Of a DNA stretch of 64,000 nt, positions 27,792-37,827 are shown in pieces. The notes under the pieces are model-generated. The model ran no database searches. It was not told the DNA's origin and saw only the letters and a list, made by a program, of their open reading frames with translations. The stretch comes from Avidehalobacter sp964569265 (lineage in GTDB: Bacteria; Bacillota; Dehalobacteriia; UBA4068; UBA4997): NCBI GenBank assembly GCA_964569265.1, contig CAZMTO010000007.1:1-64000 (forward strand). The letters are read 5' to 3'. Both the position numbers and the translations under genes were made by a program. Each line of letters opens with the position of its first letter. Positions within the stretch are counted from its first letter, which is position 1.

Positions 27792-30700
27792 TTACTTTTT
27801 GTTTTTGCGATAACGGTTGTAGCCGGATGCTGCAATAATTGCCGCAATCATCAGCAATACAATGGTGGTTATCAGCGGGTTTTCCTGCAAAGTGGTACGT
27901 ATAACCTCAAATACGCTCAGTTGAACTTCTTCTTCGTCACCGTCGCCGCCTTCATTACCGCCTTCGCTGCCGCCTTCTTCCGTGCTATCGGCTGTCGGCT
28001 GTTCAACATCAACATTGGTGTCAACTTCTGCGTCGGCAACAGGCTCATCTACCGGTGTAATAACCTGAGAAGGCATATCTACAGCATCGGTTACAGGTAC
28101 AACTGCCACGTTGGTTGCACCGGGAGTATTATTGCTGCCGCTGGGCTCGGTTACCAAAGTACCGCCGCCATTGCCGCTGCCGGTACCATCGCCGGTGCCG
28201 CTGCCCTGACCTTCACCGGTACCGCTGCCAACACCGTCACCGCTGGCCGTACCGCTGCCGGTACCCGTGCCGGTGCCGCTGCCTGCGCCATTACCGCTGC
28301 CACCATGGTTTTCGTCACCGCGATACCCTGCATCTTCGTCCTCATCCTCTACCTTGGGTTCAAAAATTTCGTCTTTGCCCAGAGTAAGGGTAATTACGGC
28401 ATTGCCGCCGGGCATGGTAAAGCTTGCCGCAAAAGATGTATTACCGGTAGCCTGTACGTCAACCTCGGCAGTGCCGGGGGTTTCTACAACCTTTTCATCT
28501 TTGTCGTAAGATTTTTCAACATAATCCAGCTTGGCACTGTCTACAGTGTAAACATAATAGGTAGTGCCTTCCTCGGTTACTTCGGGCTCGGCATAGTAGC
28601 CGGTGGTAATATCCAGTGCTACATCGTTGCCTACCATACTGTAAACCACGTTGCTGCCCTGTGCATTTTGCTTAATGCCGTGCATTGCAACCGTTGCATT
28701 GCCGCCTTCTACCTTATATTCGGCTTTGTAAACCGAACCTACACTGCTGTCTTTAGTCCAAACTGCCTTACCGTCAACAATAGTCCAAATATCACGGTGA
28801 ACACCGTCGGCACCGTCAAGCATATAAGCATCGTAGCCGGTACCGGCCAGCTCGGGTGTAACGGCAATCAGGTGTTCTTTTTCATTCTGGATAACATCAG
28901 CTTCCGACGAACCGTTTTTGTAAAGCCACTTAACAGTGTTTTCGGTGGGTGCAACCTGTGCGGTATACAGCGCCGCCGATACATCTTCAAACATATCCCA
29001 CGGAGAAGAACCTACAACTACATAACCCTTGGGGTCAAGCACCATACGGCCGATAATGGGGCCAACATAGAAGCCGTCACTTTCTACCGTGCCGGTAAAG
29101 TAGTTACTGGTCATAAATGGGCTATATACAGTAGACATAAGCGAGGAACCACCGACAAGACCGCCGACAATATCATTACCGCTTACGGTAGCTTCGCAGA
29201 TACAATCCTTGAAATAATCAATACCAGACGAAACATAGTTCATCGAGTCGATATTACCGGCATTGCCTGCAATACCGCCAACCATGGTGTTGCCGGTTAC
29301 GGTGCCGCCAACATAGCACTGGGTTATAGCTACAATTTTGCCGCTGGAGGACGACTTGCCCGTAATACCGCCGACAAAATTACGACCAATAACATCAGCT
29401 TCGGTGCTGCAGTTGGTAATTTCACCGCGGGTCATATAGCCAAGCAGGCCGCCAATGTCGTCAGCATCTGCCGAACCTATGGTACAGCCGGCCTCTACTG
29501 TACAATTTTCAATATAAATTTTGCACGTATACACTGAAGGAATAACACAGTGCGAACCCATTATACCACTGCCGGTGGTTGTAGTACCGCCAAGTACGGT
29601 AATGTTATCCAACCACAAGGTATCGGCTGCGCTTTCTACCAAACCGGCACCGGTAACGTCACCGGCCAGTTTAAGGTTTTTAATGGTACACATACCTTCT
29701 TCTTTGTCATAGCTCATCCATTGGTCGTAACCGCCGGCAGCACCAAACAGGCTTTGTGCGCCCTTTTGGTAGGTAATGGTGTAGCCATCGCCGTCAAAAA
29801 TGCCGGCAAAATATTTTGTAACTGCATTTTTGTTTTCCGGCAAACCAATAGATGTCCAACCGGCGGGCAGCTCAATGTCGGCGCCCAGCTTAAAGTACTG
29901 CTTGGTAAAGTGGTTACCGCTGTTTACGGCATCGCGCAGGGCCATTAACTGCTCCAGACTTTCAATTACATAAGCATCTTCTTCGGTAACGCCGCCCTGT
30001 TCAATCTTGTAGTTATCACCTACCCAGTGTGCATATAAGGTCATACTGGCGGATACTTCGGTATTAAAGTCCCACTTGGTATTTTCGTCGTACTTATCGG
30101 TATACCAACCGGCAAAGGGGTAACCGTCAAGGTGTGTCAGCTTAGAGCTTTGCGGTTCGGTCACCTTTTCGCCAAGCTTAATATCCTGGCGCTCAATATA
30201 ATCCTGGTGGCCAAACAAACCGCCGTTCAAATCAAATTTAACAGCAGCATAGCCATTTTGTACAAAACCGGCATAAACGGTAACATTCTGCTTAACCGGC
30301 TTGCCAAATTCAAATTCGTGCAAAAGCTCGGCATCGCTGTACCAGCCAATAAAGCTGTAGCCGCTGCGTTCGGGGTCAACATCGGGTGCAGCAAGCATAC
30401 TGCCCTTGCCTACCAAAACCTTATATTCGTCCGGCTTATCACCATCGGTGGTCTGCATAACAGCGTTTTCGTACAGGTAGGTAACCTCTACGGCATCGGC
30501 AAAGCGTGCATACAGGGTAATATCTTCGGTGAGCATAGTGTTCATATTGTAAGCTTCGGTGCAGGCTTCATCAACATACCAGCCCATAAAGCTTTCACCG
30601 GCTTTAGTCGGGTTTTGGGGCATATCGCTGTTGTTCAGCAGGCGGCTGCCCTTAGCAACCGACAATGTTTTGGTGGTTTGAACACCCCAGGCACCACCGT

Positions 30701-33700
30701 TAGCATTAAAGGTTACGGTTACTTTCTGTGTCTGGTCAATTTCTTCTGCCGCTACAAACGCTGCCTTAACAACCAAATCCTTGCCGGGCATAGTAAATGT
30801 AAGGGTCATAGCGCCCTCGGCCTCGGCAGCCTTAAAGGGGTAAGCTGAACCGTCCAAGTCAGCAAGACCATAGCTGCTTATCAGCTTGCCGGCATCGGGG
30901 GTAACAACTACCGTAACAGTTTTACCGATTTCGGGGTAAGCATAAGCTGCGTGGCTGCCGTTTACGGTAATTTTGCCGCCGGCAGTTTCTTCACTTACAA
31001 TCAGCGCAGCGCCGGTAGCGTCAAAGGGTTTATCAGCCAAGGTGGGATGTGCATCACCAAAGTTATAGGTAAATGCCGCATCGTCGGTTTTGCCGTTAAG
31101 CTTCATCGCCATAAGATAGCTGGCAAAGCCCTGCGGCCCAACCTTTACTGCCGTAAACTTGCCGGCATCCGCGCAGGCGGTGGGTTTACCGGCCAGCGTA
31201 TACCAGCTTGCATCGTCTACCGAATAACAGTTGGTAAGAGAAGCCGAGTTGGAAACATTGCCGGCTGCATTGATAGCGCTTAAGTTATAGCGCTTGTTGG
31301 CGGCAGTGATTTTGCCGTAGTTAAAACAGTTGTTAATAATGTTTTTACCGGACGCACGAGACTGACCACCGCCGACAATACCGCCAAGATAGCCGCTGCC
31401 GGTGCCGTTATAAGTAATATCACCGGTGTTGTAGCAGTAATTTAATACACCGTCACCACCGATATAATAGAACTGGCCGATGATACCGCCAACACCGTTG
31501 GTGCTGTAGCCGCCGCCGGTAATGTTACCGGTGTTATAAGCGCGGGTAATTTGGCACGCACCAGACCTATAGCCGATAATACCGCCAACAGCAGTTTGTG
31601 TGGGTGCGCTAACATCGCCGTTGTTAAACAAATTAGCAGCAACAATATCACCGCTAAGGCTGGCAATAATACCGCCGGTACGGCTGCCGCCTTCTACTTT
31701 GCCGTTATTTACACAATTATCCAGGGTGGCATTGGCATTGATAGTATAGGCAATACCGCCGGCGCTGCCGGTAGTGGTAATATCACCGTTATTGGTCAAA
31801 TTACGCAGGGTCAGCTTGGTATCCCTACCGTCATCAGTACCGATAATACCGCCGATAGTTCTGTTAAAGCTTATTTTACCGTTGTTTACACAATTTTCTA
31901 CTATAGTTTCAAGCTCGGTAGATGTACCTAACGTACCAACAATACCGGCACCGGCGGCAAGGTCGGCCTCGTTAACACAGTTTTTAATAACCAGACCGGC
32001 ACCGGCTTTGGCCACAATACCGGCACTTTCCGCTCTGTTTGCCGTAACCTTTACTTTGTTGGTACAATTTTCAATGGTTACTTTTTCGGCGGCGTTAGCA
32101 ACCAAACCGCCGACATAGCTCATAGCGGTAACGTCACCTTCCACCGTCAGGTTTTTAACAACAGCGCCTTCGCCAAGGTAAGCAAACAAGCCTATGTTTT
32201 GGGCAGTGCTGTCATTAAAATGATATTCAATGGTTTTGCCGTTACCGTCAAAGGTACCGCAAAAGCTTCTGGCAGCATTTTTACCGATACCGCCCCAAAC
32301 ATCTTCTCCGGCTGCCGCAATCGGGATAATAATTTTACCGTCCTTCAGATCATCAGCCAGCTTAACGGTTTTGCCCGCAAAGTTTTGGGCAGCCATACCG
32401 GCCACATTGCCGTTTACCAAATTGGCAAAGCCCCAAAGGTCATCCAAATTGCTGATGATATAGGTTTCAGCCGCTGCGTTATCGGTATACCACTTGGTGC
32501 TGCTTTCTGCCGGTTTAAGCAGAGAATAACCAATAGTGTAATCCTTATCGGCTTTTTCTACCGTCAAAGAATATGTACCGTCGGCATTTGCAGTAACCAG
32601 TTCGGTATCAAAGTAGGGCTTGCAATCCTTTTTATCCTCCGGCGCGGTGTACTTAATATTGATCTTTTCTCCGGCCACCATATAAACCGTTTGGGTTTTG
32701 GCTTCATCATCATTGATAACAGCCAGAGTTGTACCGGCAGCATCAAACGCTACGGCACCAACATCCTTTAAGGTAACCTTATAAACGTTGTTTTCGCCGT
32801 TATAAGCTACAGTGTTGCCCTCTTCGTCAACAGTATCAGCACCCCAAACCGGGTGTTTTTCACCAACCTGCCACAAATCGTTATGACTGCCGTTCGGAGT
32901 ATCAAGGCCCCATGCTACTTCTCGGCCGGCAAAAGCTGCTGCCGTCTTCGGGATATCTGCACCATCGCCTATTTTATTGCCATCTTTGGCAAGATAATAA
33001 ACATTTTTAACTGCACCGGTGCCAACAGCAGCCACCGCAGTGTTTTCGTTATAACAGAAGCTGGAAAGTACGCGAGTAGTTTCACCGGCTACGCCGCCTA
33101 CCTTAGCGCCTTCGGCAGCAGCCGATACTGCGGCAAGACTGTAGCTGTCGCGTACATTGCCGTAGCTGCTGCTAAGGGTAGACTGTACGCCTTTACCCAA
33201 AATACCGCCTACACAATCGTTACCGCTAACGGTAACATCCAGGGCTGCACATTTTAACATAGCGTTGGCATAGTTGTTGTAGTTGGTGCCGTTCATAGAA
33301 ATTCTCTCACCAAATACACCGCCGACATAATCGTGACCCTTTACCGTGCCGGAAGCATTAACGATATTCTGGCAGGTTGCATAACCGCGTACATAACCGC
33401 AGACACCGCCTACCCAATCGTTACCGGTAACGTTGGCATTGGATACTTCTACATTGCTTACGTTAGTGTTAACATAACCGGCCAGCAGGCCAACATAATC
33501 TTTGCCCACTACACTGCCGGATACCTTTACATCGCTTACACTGCCGCCAACGTAGCCAAACAGGCCCTGATAATCGGCTGTAGGTTTGTTTACATTAACG
33601 CCGGTAATGCTGTGGCCGGCGCCGTTAAAGCTGCCCTCAAACGGGCTGACGGCCGAACCGATAGCATCCCAGGTGGGATAAACACTCAAATCAATATCGG

Positions 33701-36700
33701 CAGTAAGCTCAATGGTTTTACCGCTGAGAGAAACTGCATTGTAGCCGGAAGCTTTGCCGTTTACCAAAGCAGCCATACTGTAAAGCTCGGCTGCGGTACC
33801 AATATACAGCGTGGTTTCGGTAGAATGTTCGGTGTACCAGCCAAGGTTGCCGGCCACACCAATGGCTTCTTCAATTGCTGCTGCATTGCCACATTCCAGC
33901 ATCATCTGCTTGCCGGCGGCAACAGTAACGGTATAAGTGCCGTCCTCGGCTGCGGTAAGCTCAGTGCCGTTGGCATACAGCTTAAAATCGGCAGTTGGGC
34001 TAACGGTAAGCTTTAAGCTGCCCGGTGTGGTAAGTACACGGCCAAAGTCTGCCTGATATACCGGAGCAATACCTTCTCCTACACGGCTAAAGCTTAAGGT
34101 GTACGCCGGAGAAAAACTCTTTACCGATACACATTCAATGCTGTCGGCGCCCGCACTTACAAAAGCAGGCATAGCATCCTTTATGCCCCAAACGCCGCTG
34201 CCGCCGTCCAGTTCATAAATAAAGGCCAAATCACCCAGTTCCGCTTTGGTTTTAGCTGTGCCGGCAAAGCTGCCGGTGTTGGGTGTGCCATCCAGATAAT
34301 AGCAGTTGGTTAATTTGTTGTTGAAAACCGGTGCAACCTTAGTAAGCACCTTGTCAGCATCGGGCACGGCTATAGAGCCGACAAATACGTTGCCCTGAAT
34401 AGTCCAGGTGCCGCTGGAGCCTTCTTTATCACCGACAATACCGCCGACAATAATGCTTTGCATATCGGCATTAGCAGCATCATTTGTAACCTCAATTTTG
34501 CCGGAGGCCAAAGAGTTGGTAACCGTATTGTAGCTGCCCCAGCTACCGTAGGTAGAGCCAACAACACCGCCAATGCGGATTATACCTTCAACCAGTTTAA
34601 CCGTAATGTTGCCCATATTGTAGCAACTGTTTACAGTGGAGCCCCAGCTTTTACCGATAACACCGCCAACCGTGCTGCCGTATTCATCGGCAACATTAAT
34701 ATTTACCTTGCTTATACAGTTATCAGCGGTAGTAACACGGCCGGCCACACCACCGATAATGCTGCCCTTGGTATCGGTAACCTTAATGTTACCCTCTACC
34801 GTCAAATCTTGTACCGATTTTATATAGCCAAACAGGCCAATGTATTCCTTAAATGCCTGCGTGGTAGTATCAATATACAGGCCGCTAATGGTATGACCCT
34901 GGCCGTAAACGCTCATCGAGGTAGCTTTAATGGGCTGCCAGCTGCCAAGCTTTTCACCGCAAACCGTACTCAAATCAATATCGTTATCAATATAGATTTT
35001 TTTAGAGGAAAAAGCGTACGCCGCCAAAGCTTCACCATTTAAATCTACAGCTTCACCGCGGATAATTTCTCCCAGGCCGGCAAACTCATCTACGTTGGAA
35101 ATATGGAATTCTGTTGCTTTGGTGTCTTTAAGATACCAACCGTAACGTGCTTCGGCAGTTTCGCTGCGGAAGTTGCCAAAGCCGTATTCGTAGCTGGCAT
35201 CCTTTTCTACAGCCAGTTCCCAGGCATCACCGTTTTTAACTACGGCCGCATTGCCAAACTTAAAGCCGCTTATATCTGCCGTAACGCCTTCTTCTACAGC
35301 AGCTACCGGTGTAATGGTAATTTTGCTGCCGTCAACGGCGTATACGCAGTTTTCATAAACCTGAGACTCCGGCACATCAACACCGTCTACCTTAAAAGTA
35401 AGCTTGGCTACCTTGCCGGCACTCTGGTCAATAAATTTAGACTTGTAAACCATTTTGCTGCTGGCAGCATCCAGTTTAAGTGCGCCGCCGCTAAGCACCC
35501 AATAACCGTTAAAGTCAGTGGTTTCGTTTTCGGTTAAAAAGCTGCGCAGCAATTTGGCATCTACCGTCAGGGTATCGCTGTTTTCGCAGGTGTTGGCAGC
35601 AGTACCTTCGGCAGTAACGCCCTGATACGCAACCTCGGGCTGCGGCAGGGTAACAGCGTTAATAAAGCCCCACTCTACATCACCGCTGCCGCAAACAGCG
35701 CCAACATAATCGGCACCGCTTACCCGGCAGTTTTCCACATTAACGTGACGCAGCACGGCATCTTGTGCGCAGCCACCCACAATACCGCCGGCGTATTGGT
35801 TTTCTGCCGTAACATTACCGGAGTTTGCAGCGTTGGTAATGCTTACCGAATAACCGGCAACACCGCCCGCACGGTTACGGCCGCTTACAGCGCCGCTGTT
35901 GTTTAAACCGGCAGCCTTGCCGATGTTATAACCGACGATTCCGCCGACATAGTTTTTGTCGGCTGCAATTTTGCCGGTGTTAATACAATTATTGATGTTG
36001 CCCATACTGTAGCCGACAACACCGCCCACACAAGCCAAACTATTTACATAAGTTGATGTTACTGCCGCATTGTTGGTACAGTTTTCTACCGTACCGCCGG
36101 CCAGATAACCAACTATACCGCCCATATACTGGCCGGAGCCGCTTACAGTACCTTCTACCGTAAGGTTGCTTATGCTGCCGCCGTTAACATAGCCAAACAG
36201 GCCCTGATGATCGGCAGTTGCATTGGTAATGCTAAGACCGCTTACTTTGTGGCCGTTGCCGTCAAAGTTACCGGCAAACGGTGCCCCGGCAGTACCAATA
36301 GCAGTCCATTCACCGCTAAGGGTAATATCCGCCGACAAAACAAAGTATTTATCGGCGCAGGTGTTGCCGCCGTTTACCTGTTTGGCCAGCGCCTGCATAT
36401 CAGCAGCCGTAGCTATTTGATACGGACTTTCGGCAGTGCCTTCACCGCTAAAGCTTAAAGCTCTGGCCGCCGCCAACAAAGCCTTGCCGGTCTGCGCCTG
36501 ATAATTATTTAAAGCCATCAGGCGACTAAGATCCAGCTCGTACAAATCTTCCTCAGAGGTCTGCTCTAACAGGGTGGTTATTAACGCCATTTGCGTTTTT
36601 ACCTCGGCCTGCTTGTCCGCCGTCATCGCCATGTAGTCCTCTACCGCCGGCAACTCGGCAAGCATTTGCGCCAGCACCGTCACATCAACAGCCGGTACCG

Positions 36701-37169
36701 TCGGCAACTGCTCAGGCTCCTCACCCTCAGCAGGCTCGGTTACTTCACCCGTGGGCTCCTCACCCTCGGCAGGTTCGGTCACTTCACCCGTGGGCTCCTC
36801 ACCCTCGGCAGGTTCGGTCACTTCACCCGTGGGCTCCTCACCCTCGGCAGGTTCAGTCACTTCACCCGTGGGTTCTTCACCCTCGGCAGGTTCGGTCACT
36901 TCACCTGTGGGTTCTTCACCCTCGGCAGGCTCGGTTACTTCACCTGTGGGTTCTTCACCCTCGGCAGGCCCGGTCACTTCACCTGTAGGCTCCTCACCCT
37001 CGGCAGGTTCGGTCACTTCACCTGTAGGTTCACTTTCAACATATGCTTCGTCAGGCGCAATATCGTCTGCCCAGGCATATGCCGGCAGTTGGCATACCAA
37101 CATGGACATCGTCAGCAAACAACTGAGTATCCGTGTGGCAAGCTTACTGCCTACAAAATTTTTCATCAT
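27792..37169 (-). CDS. Giant membrane-anchored GLUG-repeat surface protein under a cobalamin riboswitch
   Basis: A 3125-residue exported protein. A signal peptide (ending near LPAYAWA) is followed by eight 13-residue Pro/Glu repeats (TEPAEGEEPTGEV type, about 47-153). Long GLUG beta-solenoid stretches follow (GGIVGYLAGGTVENC, GGVAGRVTT and many more). Three Listeria-Bacteroides repeats lie at about 2150-2380 (VTFNANGGAW, FMGWYVDEACT), then more GLUG repeats (2390-2740), a Gly/Ser/Thr linker (about 2953-3006), an acidic stretch and a C-terminal membrane helix (ITTIVLLMIAAIIAASGY) ending in RYRKNKK. No LPxTG is present. I prefer ATG 37169, after AAAGGA and AAGG; ATG 37190 overlaps that site. 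Likely an adhesin or binding scaffold. Confidence 0.78.
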   Translation of the reverse strand: MMKNFVGSKLATRILSCLLTMSMLVCQLPAYAWADDIAPDEAYVESEPTGEVTEPAEGEEPTGEVTGPAEGEEPTGEVTEPAEGEEPTGEVTEPAEGEEPTGEVTEPAEGEEPTGEVTEPAEGEEPTGEVTEPAEGEEPTGEVTEPAEGEEPEQLPTVPAVDVTVLAQMLAELPAVEDYMAMTADKQAEVKTQMALITTLLEQTSEEDLYELDLSRLMALNNYQAQTGKALLAAARALSFSGEGTAESPYQIATAADMQALAKQVNGGNTCADKYFVLSADITLSGEWTAIGTAGAPFAGNFDGNGHKVSGLSITNATADHQGLFGYVNGGSISNLTVEGTVSGSGQYMGGIVGYLAGGTVENCTNNAAVTSTYVNSLACVGGVVGYSMGNINNCINTGKIAADKNYVGGIVGYNIGKAAGLNNSGAVSGRNRAGGVAGYSVSITNAANSGNVTAENQYAGGIVGGCAQDAVLRHVNVENCRVSGADYVGAVCGSGDVEWGFINAVTLPQPEVAYQGVTAEGTAANTCENSDTLTVDAKLLRSFLTENETTDFNGYWVLSGGALKLDAASSKMVYKSKFIDQSAGKVAKLTFKVDGVDVPESQVYENCVYAVDGSKITITPVAAVEEGVTADISGFKFGNAAVVKNGDAWELAVEKDASYEYGFGNFRSETAEARYGWYLKDTKATEFHISNVDEFAGLGEIIRGEAVDLNGEALAAYAFSSKKIYIDNDIDLSTVCGEKLGSWQPIKATSMSVYGQGHTISGLYIDTTTQAFKEYIGLFGYIKSVQDLTVEGNIKVTDTKGSIIGGVAGRVTTADNCISKVNINVADEYGSTVGGVIGKSWGSTVNSCYNMGNITVKLVEGIIRIGGVVGSTYGSWGSYNTVTNSLASGKIEVTNDAANADMQSIIVGGIVGDKEGSSGTWTIQGNVFVGSIAVPDADKVLTKVAPVFNNKLTNCYYLDGTPNTGSFAGTAKTKAELGDLAFIYELDGGSGVWGIKDAMPAFVSAGADSIECVSVKSFSPAYTLSFSRVGEGIAPVYQADFGRVLTTPGSLKLTVSPTADFKLYANGTELTAAEDGTYTVTVAAGKQMMLECGNAAAIEEAIGVAGNLGWYTEHSTETTLYIGTAAELYSMAALVNGKASGYNAVSLSGKTIELTADIDLSVYPTWDAIGSAVSPFEGSFNGAGHSITGVNVNKPTADYQGLFGYVGGSVSDVKVSGSVVGKDYVGLLAGYVNTNVSNVEVSNANVTGNDWVGGVCGYVRGYATCQNIVNASGTVKGHDYVGGVFGERISMNGTNYNNYANAMLKCAALDVTVSGNDCVGGILGKGVQSTLSSSYGNVRDSYSLAAVSAAAEGAKVGGVAGETTRVLSSFCYNENTAVAAVGTGAVKNVYYLAKDGNKIGDGADIPKTAAAFAGREVAWGLDTPNGSHNDLWQVGEKHPVWGADTVDEEGNTVAYNGENNVYKVTLKDVGAVAFDAAGTTLAVINDDEAKTQTVYMVAGEKINIKYTAPEDKKDCKPYFDTELVTANADGTYSLTVEKADKDYTIGYSLLKPAESSTKWYTDNAAAETYIISNLDDLWGFANLVNGNVAGMAAQNFAGKTVKLADDLKDGKIIIPIAAAGEDVWGGIGKNAARSFCGTFDGNGKTIEYHFNDSTAQNIGLFAYLGEGAVVKNLTVEGDVTAMSYVGGLVANAAEKVTIENCTNKVKVTANRAESAGIVAKAGAGLVIKNCVNEADLAAGAGIVGTLGTSTELETIVENCVNNGKISFNRTIGGIIGTDDGRDTKLTLRNLTNNGDITTTGSAGGIAYTINANATLDNCVNNGKVEGGSRTGGIIASLSGDIVAANLFNNGDVSAPTQTAVGGIIGYRSGACQITRAYNTGNITGGGYSTNGVGGIIGQFYYIGGDGVLNYCYNTGDITYNGTGSGYLGGIVGGGQSRASGKNIINNCFNYGKITAANKRYNLSAINAAGNVSNSASLTNCYSVDDASWYTLAGKPTACADAGKFTAVKVGPQGFASYLMAMKLNGKTDDAAFTYNFGDAHPTLADKPFDATGAALIVSEETAGGKITVNGSHAAYAYPEIGKTVTVVVTPDAGKLISSYGLADLDGSAYPFKAAEAEGAMTLTFTMPGKDLVVKAAFVAAEEIDQTQKVTVTFNANGGAWGVQTTKTLSVAKGSRLLNNSDMPQNPTKAGESFMGWYVDEACTEAYNMNTMLTEDITLYARFADAVEVTYLYENAVMQTTDGDKPDEYKVLVGKGSMLAAPDVDPERSGYSFIGWYSDAELLHEFEFGKPVKQNVTVYAGFVQNGYAAVKFDLNGGLFGHQDYIERQDIKLGEKVTEPQSSKLTHLDGYPFAGWYTDKYDENTKWDFNTEVSASMTLYAHWVGDNYKIEQGGVTEEDAYVIESLEQLMALRDAVNSGNHFTKQYFKLGADIELPAGWTSIGLPENKNAVTKYFAGIFDGDGYTITYQKGAQSLFGAAGGYDQWMSYDKEEGMCTIKNLKLAGDVTGAGLVESAADTLWLDNITVLGGTTTTGSGIMGSHCVIPSVYTCKIYIENCTVEAGCTIGSADADDIGGLLGYMTRGEITNCSTEADVIGRNFVGGITGKSSSSGKIVAITQCYVGGTVTGNTMVGGIAGNAGNIDSMNYVSSGIDYFKDCICEATVSGNDIVGGLVGGSSLMSTVYSPFMTSNYFTGTVESDGFYVGPIIGRMVLDPKGYVVVGSSPWDMFEDVSAALYTAQVAPTENTVKWLYKNGSSEADVIQNEKEHLIAVTPELAGTGYDAYMLDGADGVHRDIWTIVDGKAVWTKDSSVGSVYKAEYKVEGGNATVAMHGIKQNAQGSNVVYSMVGNDVALDITTGYYAEPEVTEEGTTYYVYTVDSAKLDYVEKSYDKDEKVVETPGTAEVDVQATGNTSFAASFTMPGGNAVITLTLGKDEIFEPKVEDEDEDAGYRGDENHGGSGNGAGSGTGTGTGSGTASGDGVGSGTGEGQGSGTGDGTGSGNGGGTLVTEPSGSNNTPGATNVAVVPVTDAVDMPSQVITPVDEPVADAEVDTNVDVEQPTADSTEEGGSEGGNEGGDGDEEEVQLSVFEVIRTTLQENPLITTIVLLMIAAIIAASGYNRYRKNKK
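36713..37030 (-). repeat. 39-bp in-frame tandem repeat (eight copies)
   Basis: Eight near-identical 39-bp units code for the 13-residue Pro/Glu repeat at the N terminus of the 3125-residue surface protein. One copy carries a Glu-to-Gly change (TGPAEGEE). Units keep the frame, so the stalk length can vary by recombination. Confidence 0.93.
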
Positions 37170-37443
37170 AAACCTTGCACATCCTTTCATTATAATAATA
37201 AAGGTAAATATTTATATTAAACCCTATGGGTCTAATACCGAAAAAACGGCATAAAAAAACGGCCGCCTACGCCGCCGAATTTTGTGACACCCAAACTTTA
37301 TCCATCTTAATATAATATGCTTACCTGATAACGCGACACAATGCACCATAATATGCCGCCGATATACCGCATACCGGTGCCATATTATTACATCATCATC
37401 ATTATTATAATGAAGATATCAATCAGGCCGATGAATACTTTTT

Positions 37444-37652
37444 GTAGGTCTTCTGACTTATATGTTCTGGCAAAACGCCAACGTACTCTGCTCGCCTTCT
37501 CATACCATAGCGATACAATGACCTGTTTTCACAGAAGAACAGAATACTCCATATTTACAGCACAGCCGGTTAGCCATGTTTGGGACTTTAACCCAATTCC
37601 CTTGTTCAGCAATACAACAATGCGTGTTTGCAGGCAACGTTTTACCTGCTAA
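37444..37652 (-). ncRNA. Cobalamin riboswitch
   Basis: Read on the minus strand, the conserved blocks of RF00174 appear in order: P1 side AGCAGGT (near 37650), AACAAGGGAA, a GGTGAAA-type stem TTGGG-TTAAAG-TCCCAA, GGCTGTGCTGTAA, a CACTGTG-like CATTGTATCGCTATGG, TGAGAAGGCGAGCAG (for GGGAAGGC), and AAGTCAGAAGACCTAC (for AAGTCAGGAGACCTGCC) at the 3' end. P1 closes with GACCTAC at 37444-37450, with one mismatch. It lies between a consensus promoter and the 3125-residue surface gene, with about 275 more leader bases. I did not find a clear terminator or anti-RBS stem in that stretch. Confidence 0.82.
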
Positions 37653-37746
37653 ATCGCGCATTTGCCACAAAAGCCGGAGCATAATATTTAATTATAAAAG
37701 GGTGTTTTGCCCATAAAACAGGCAAAATTTACCCATCGTTAAAACA

Positions 37747-37775
37747 AGTATAAAGCCATTCGACAAATTTGTCAA
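37747..37775 (-). promoter_or_regulatory. Consensus sigma-A promoter of the riboswitch-surface protein operon
   Basis: On the minus strand, TTGACA (37770-37775), 17 bases, TATACT (37747-37752). A perfect 12-bp palindrome GACAAATTTGTC (37762-37773) overlaps the -35 and could be an operator. The start point would be near 37740, giving a leader of about 570 bases. Confidence 0.85.
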
Positions 37776-37827
37776 TATTAGTTCAAAAAAAAAAAAAACG
37801 GGCATATCGGCGCATTTTTGGCTAATA

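Noticed and set aside
27921..29537. A 538-codon rightward open frame opposite the 3125-residue gene
   Set aside because: It is the antisense shadow of GC-biased repeat codons, has no ribosome binding site and no recognisable domain, and the minus-strand gene has signal peptide, repeats and anchor.
36713..37030. Regular repeats that could be taken for a CRISPR array
   Set aside because: Units are contiguous 39-mers without unique spacers and are in frame with a surface protein.
22050..37169. The two GLUG proteins as one frameshifted gene
   Set aside because: The second has its own ribosome binding site and signal peptide and the first ends in a membrane anchor, so they are separate genes.
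37191..37440. A terminator or anti-Shine-Dalgarno stem as expression platform of the riboswitch
   Set aside because: T runs near 37201-37260 (minus strand) lack a convincing stem before them; I could not assign the platform and leave it open.
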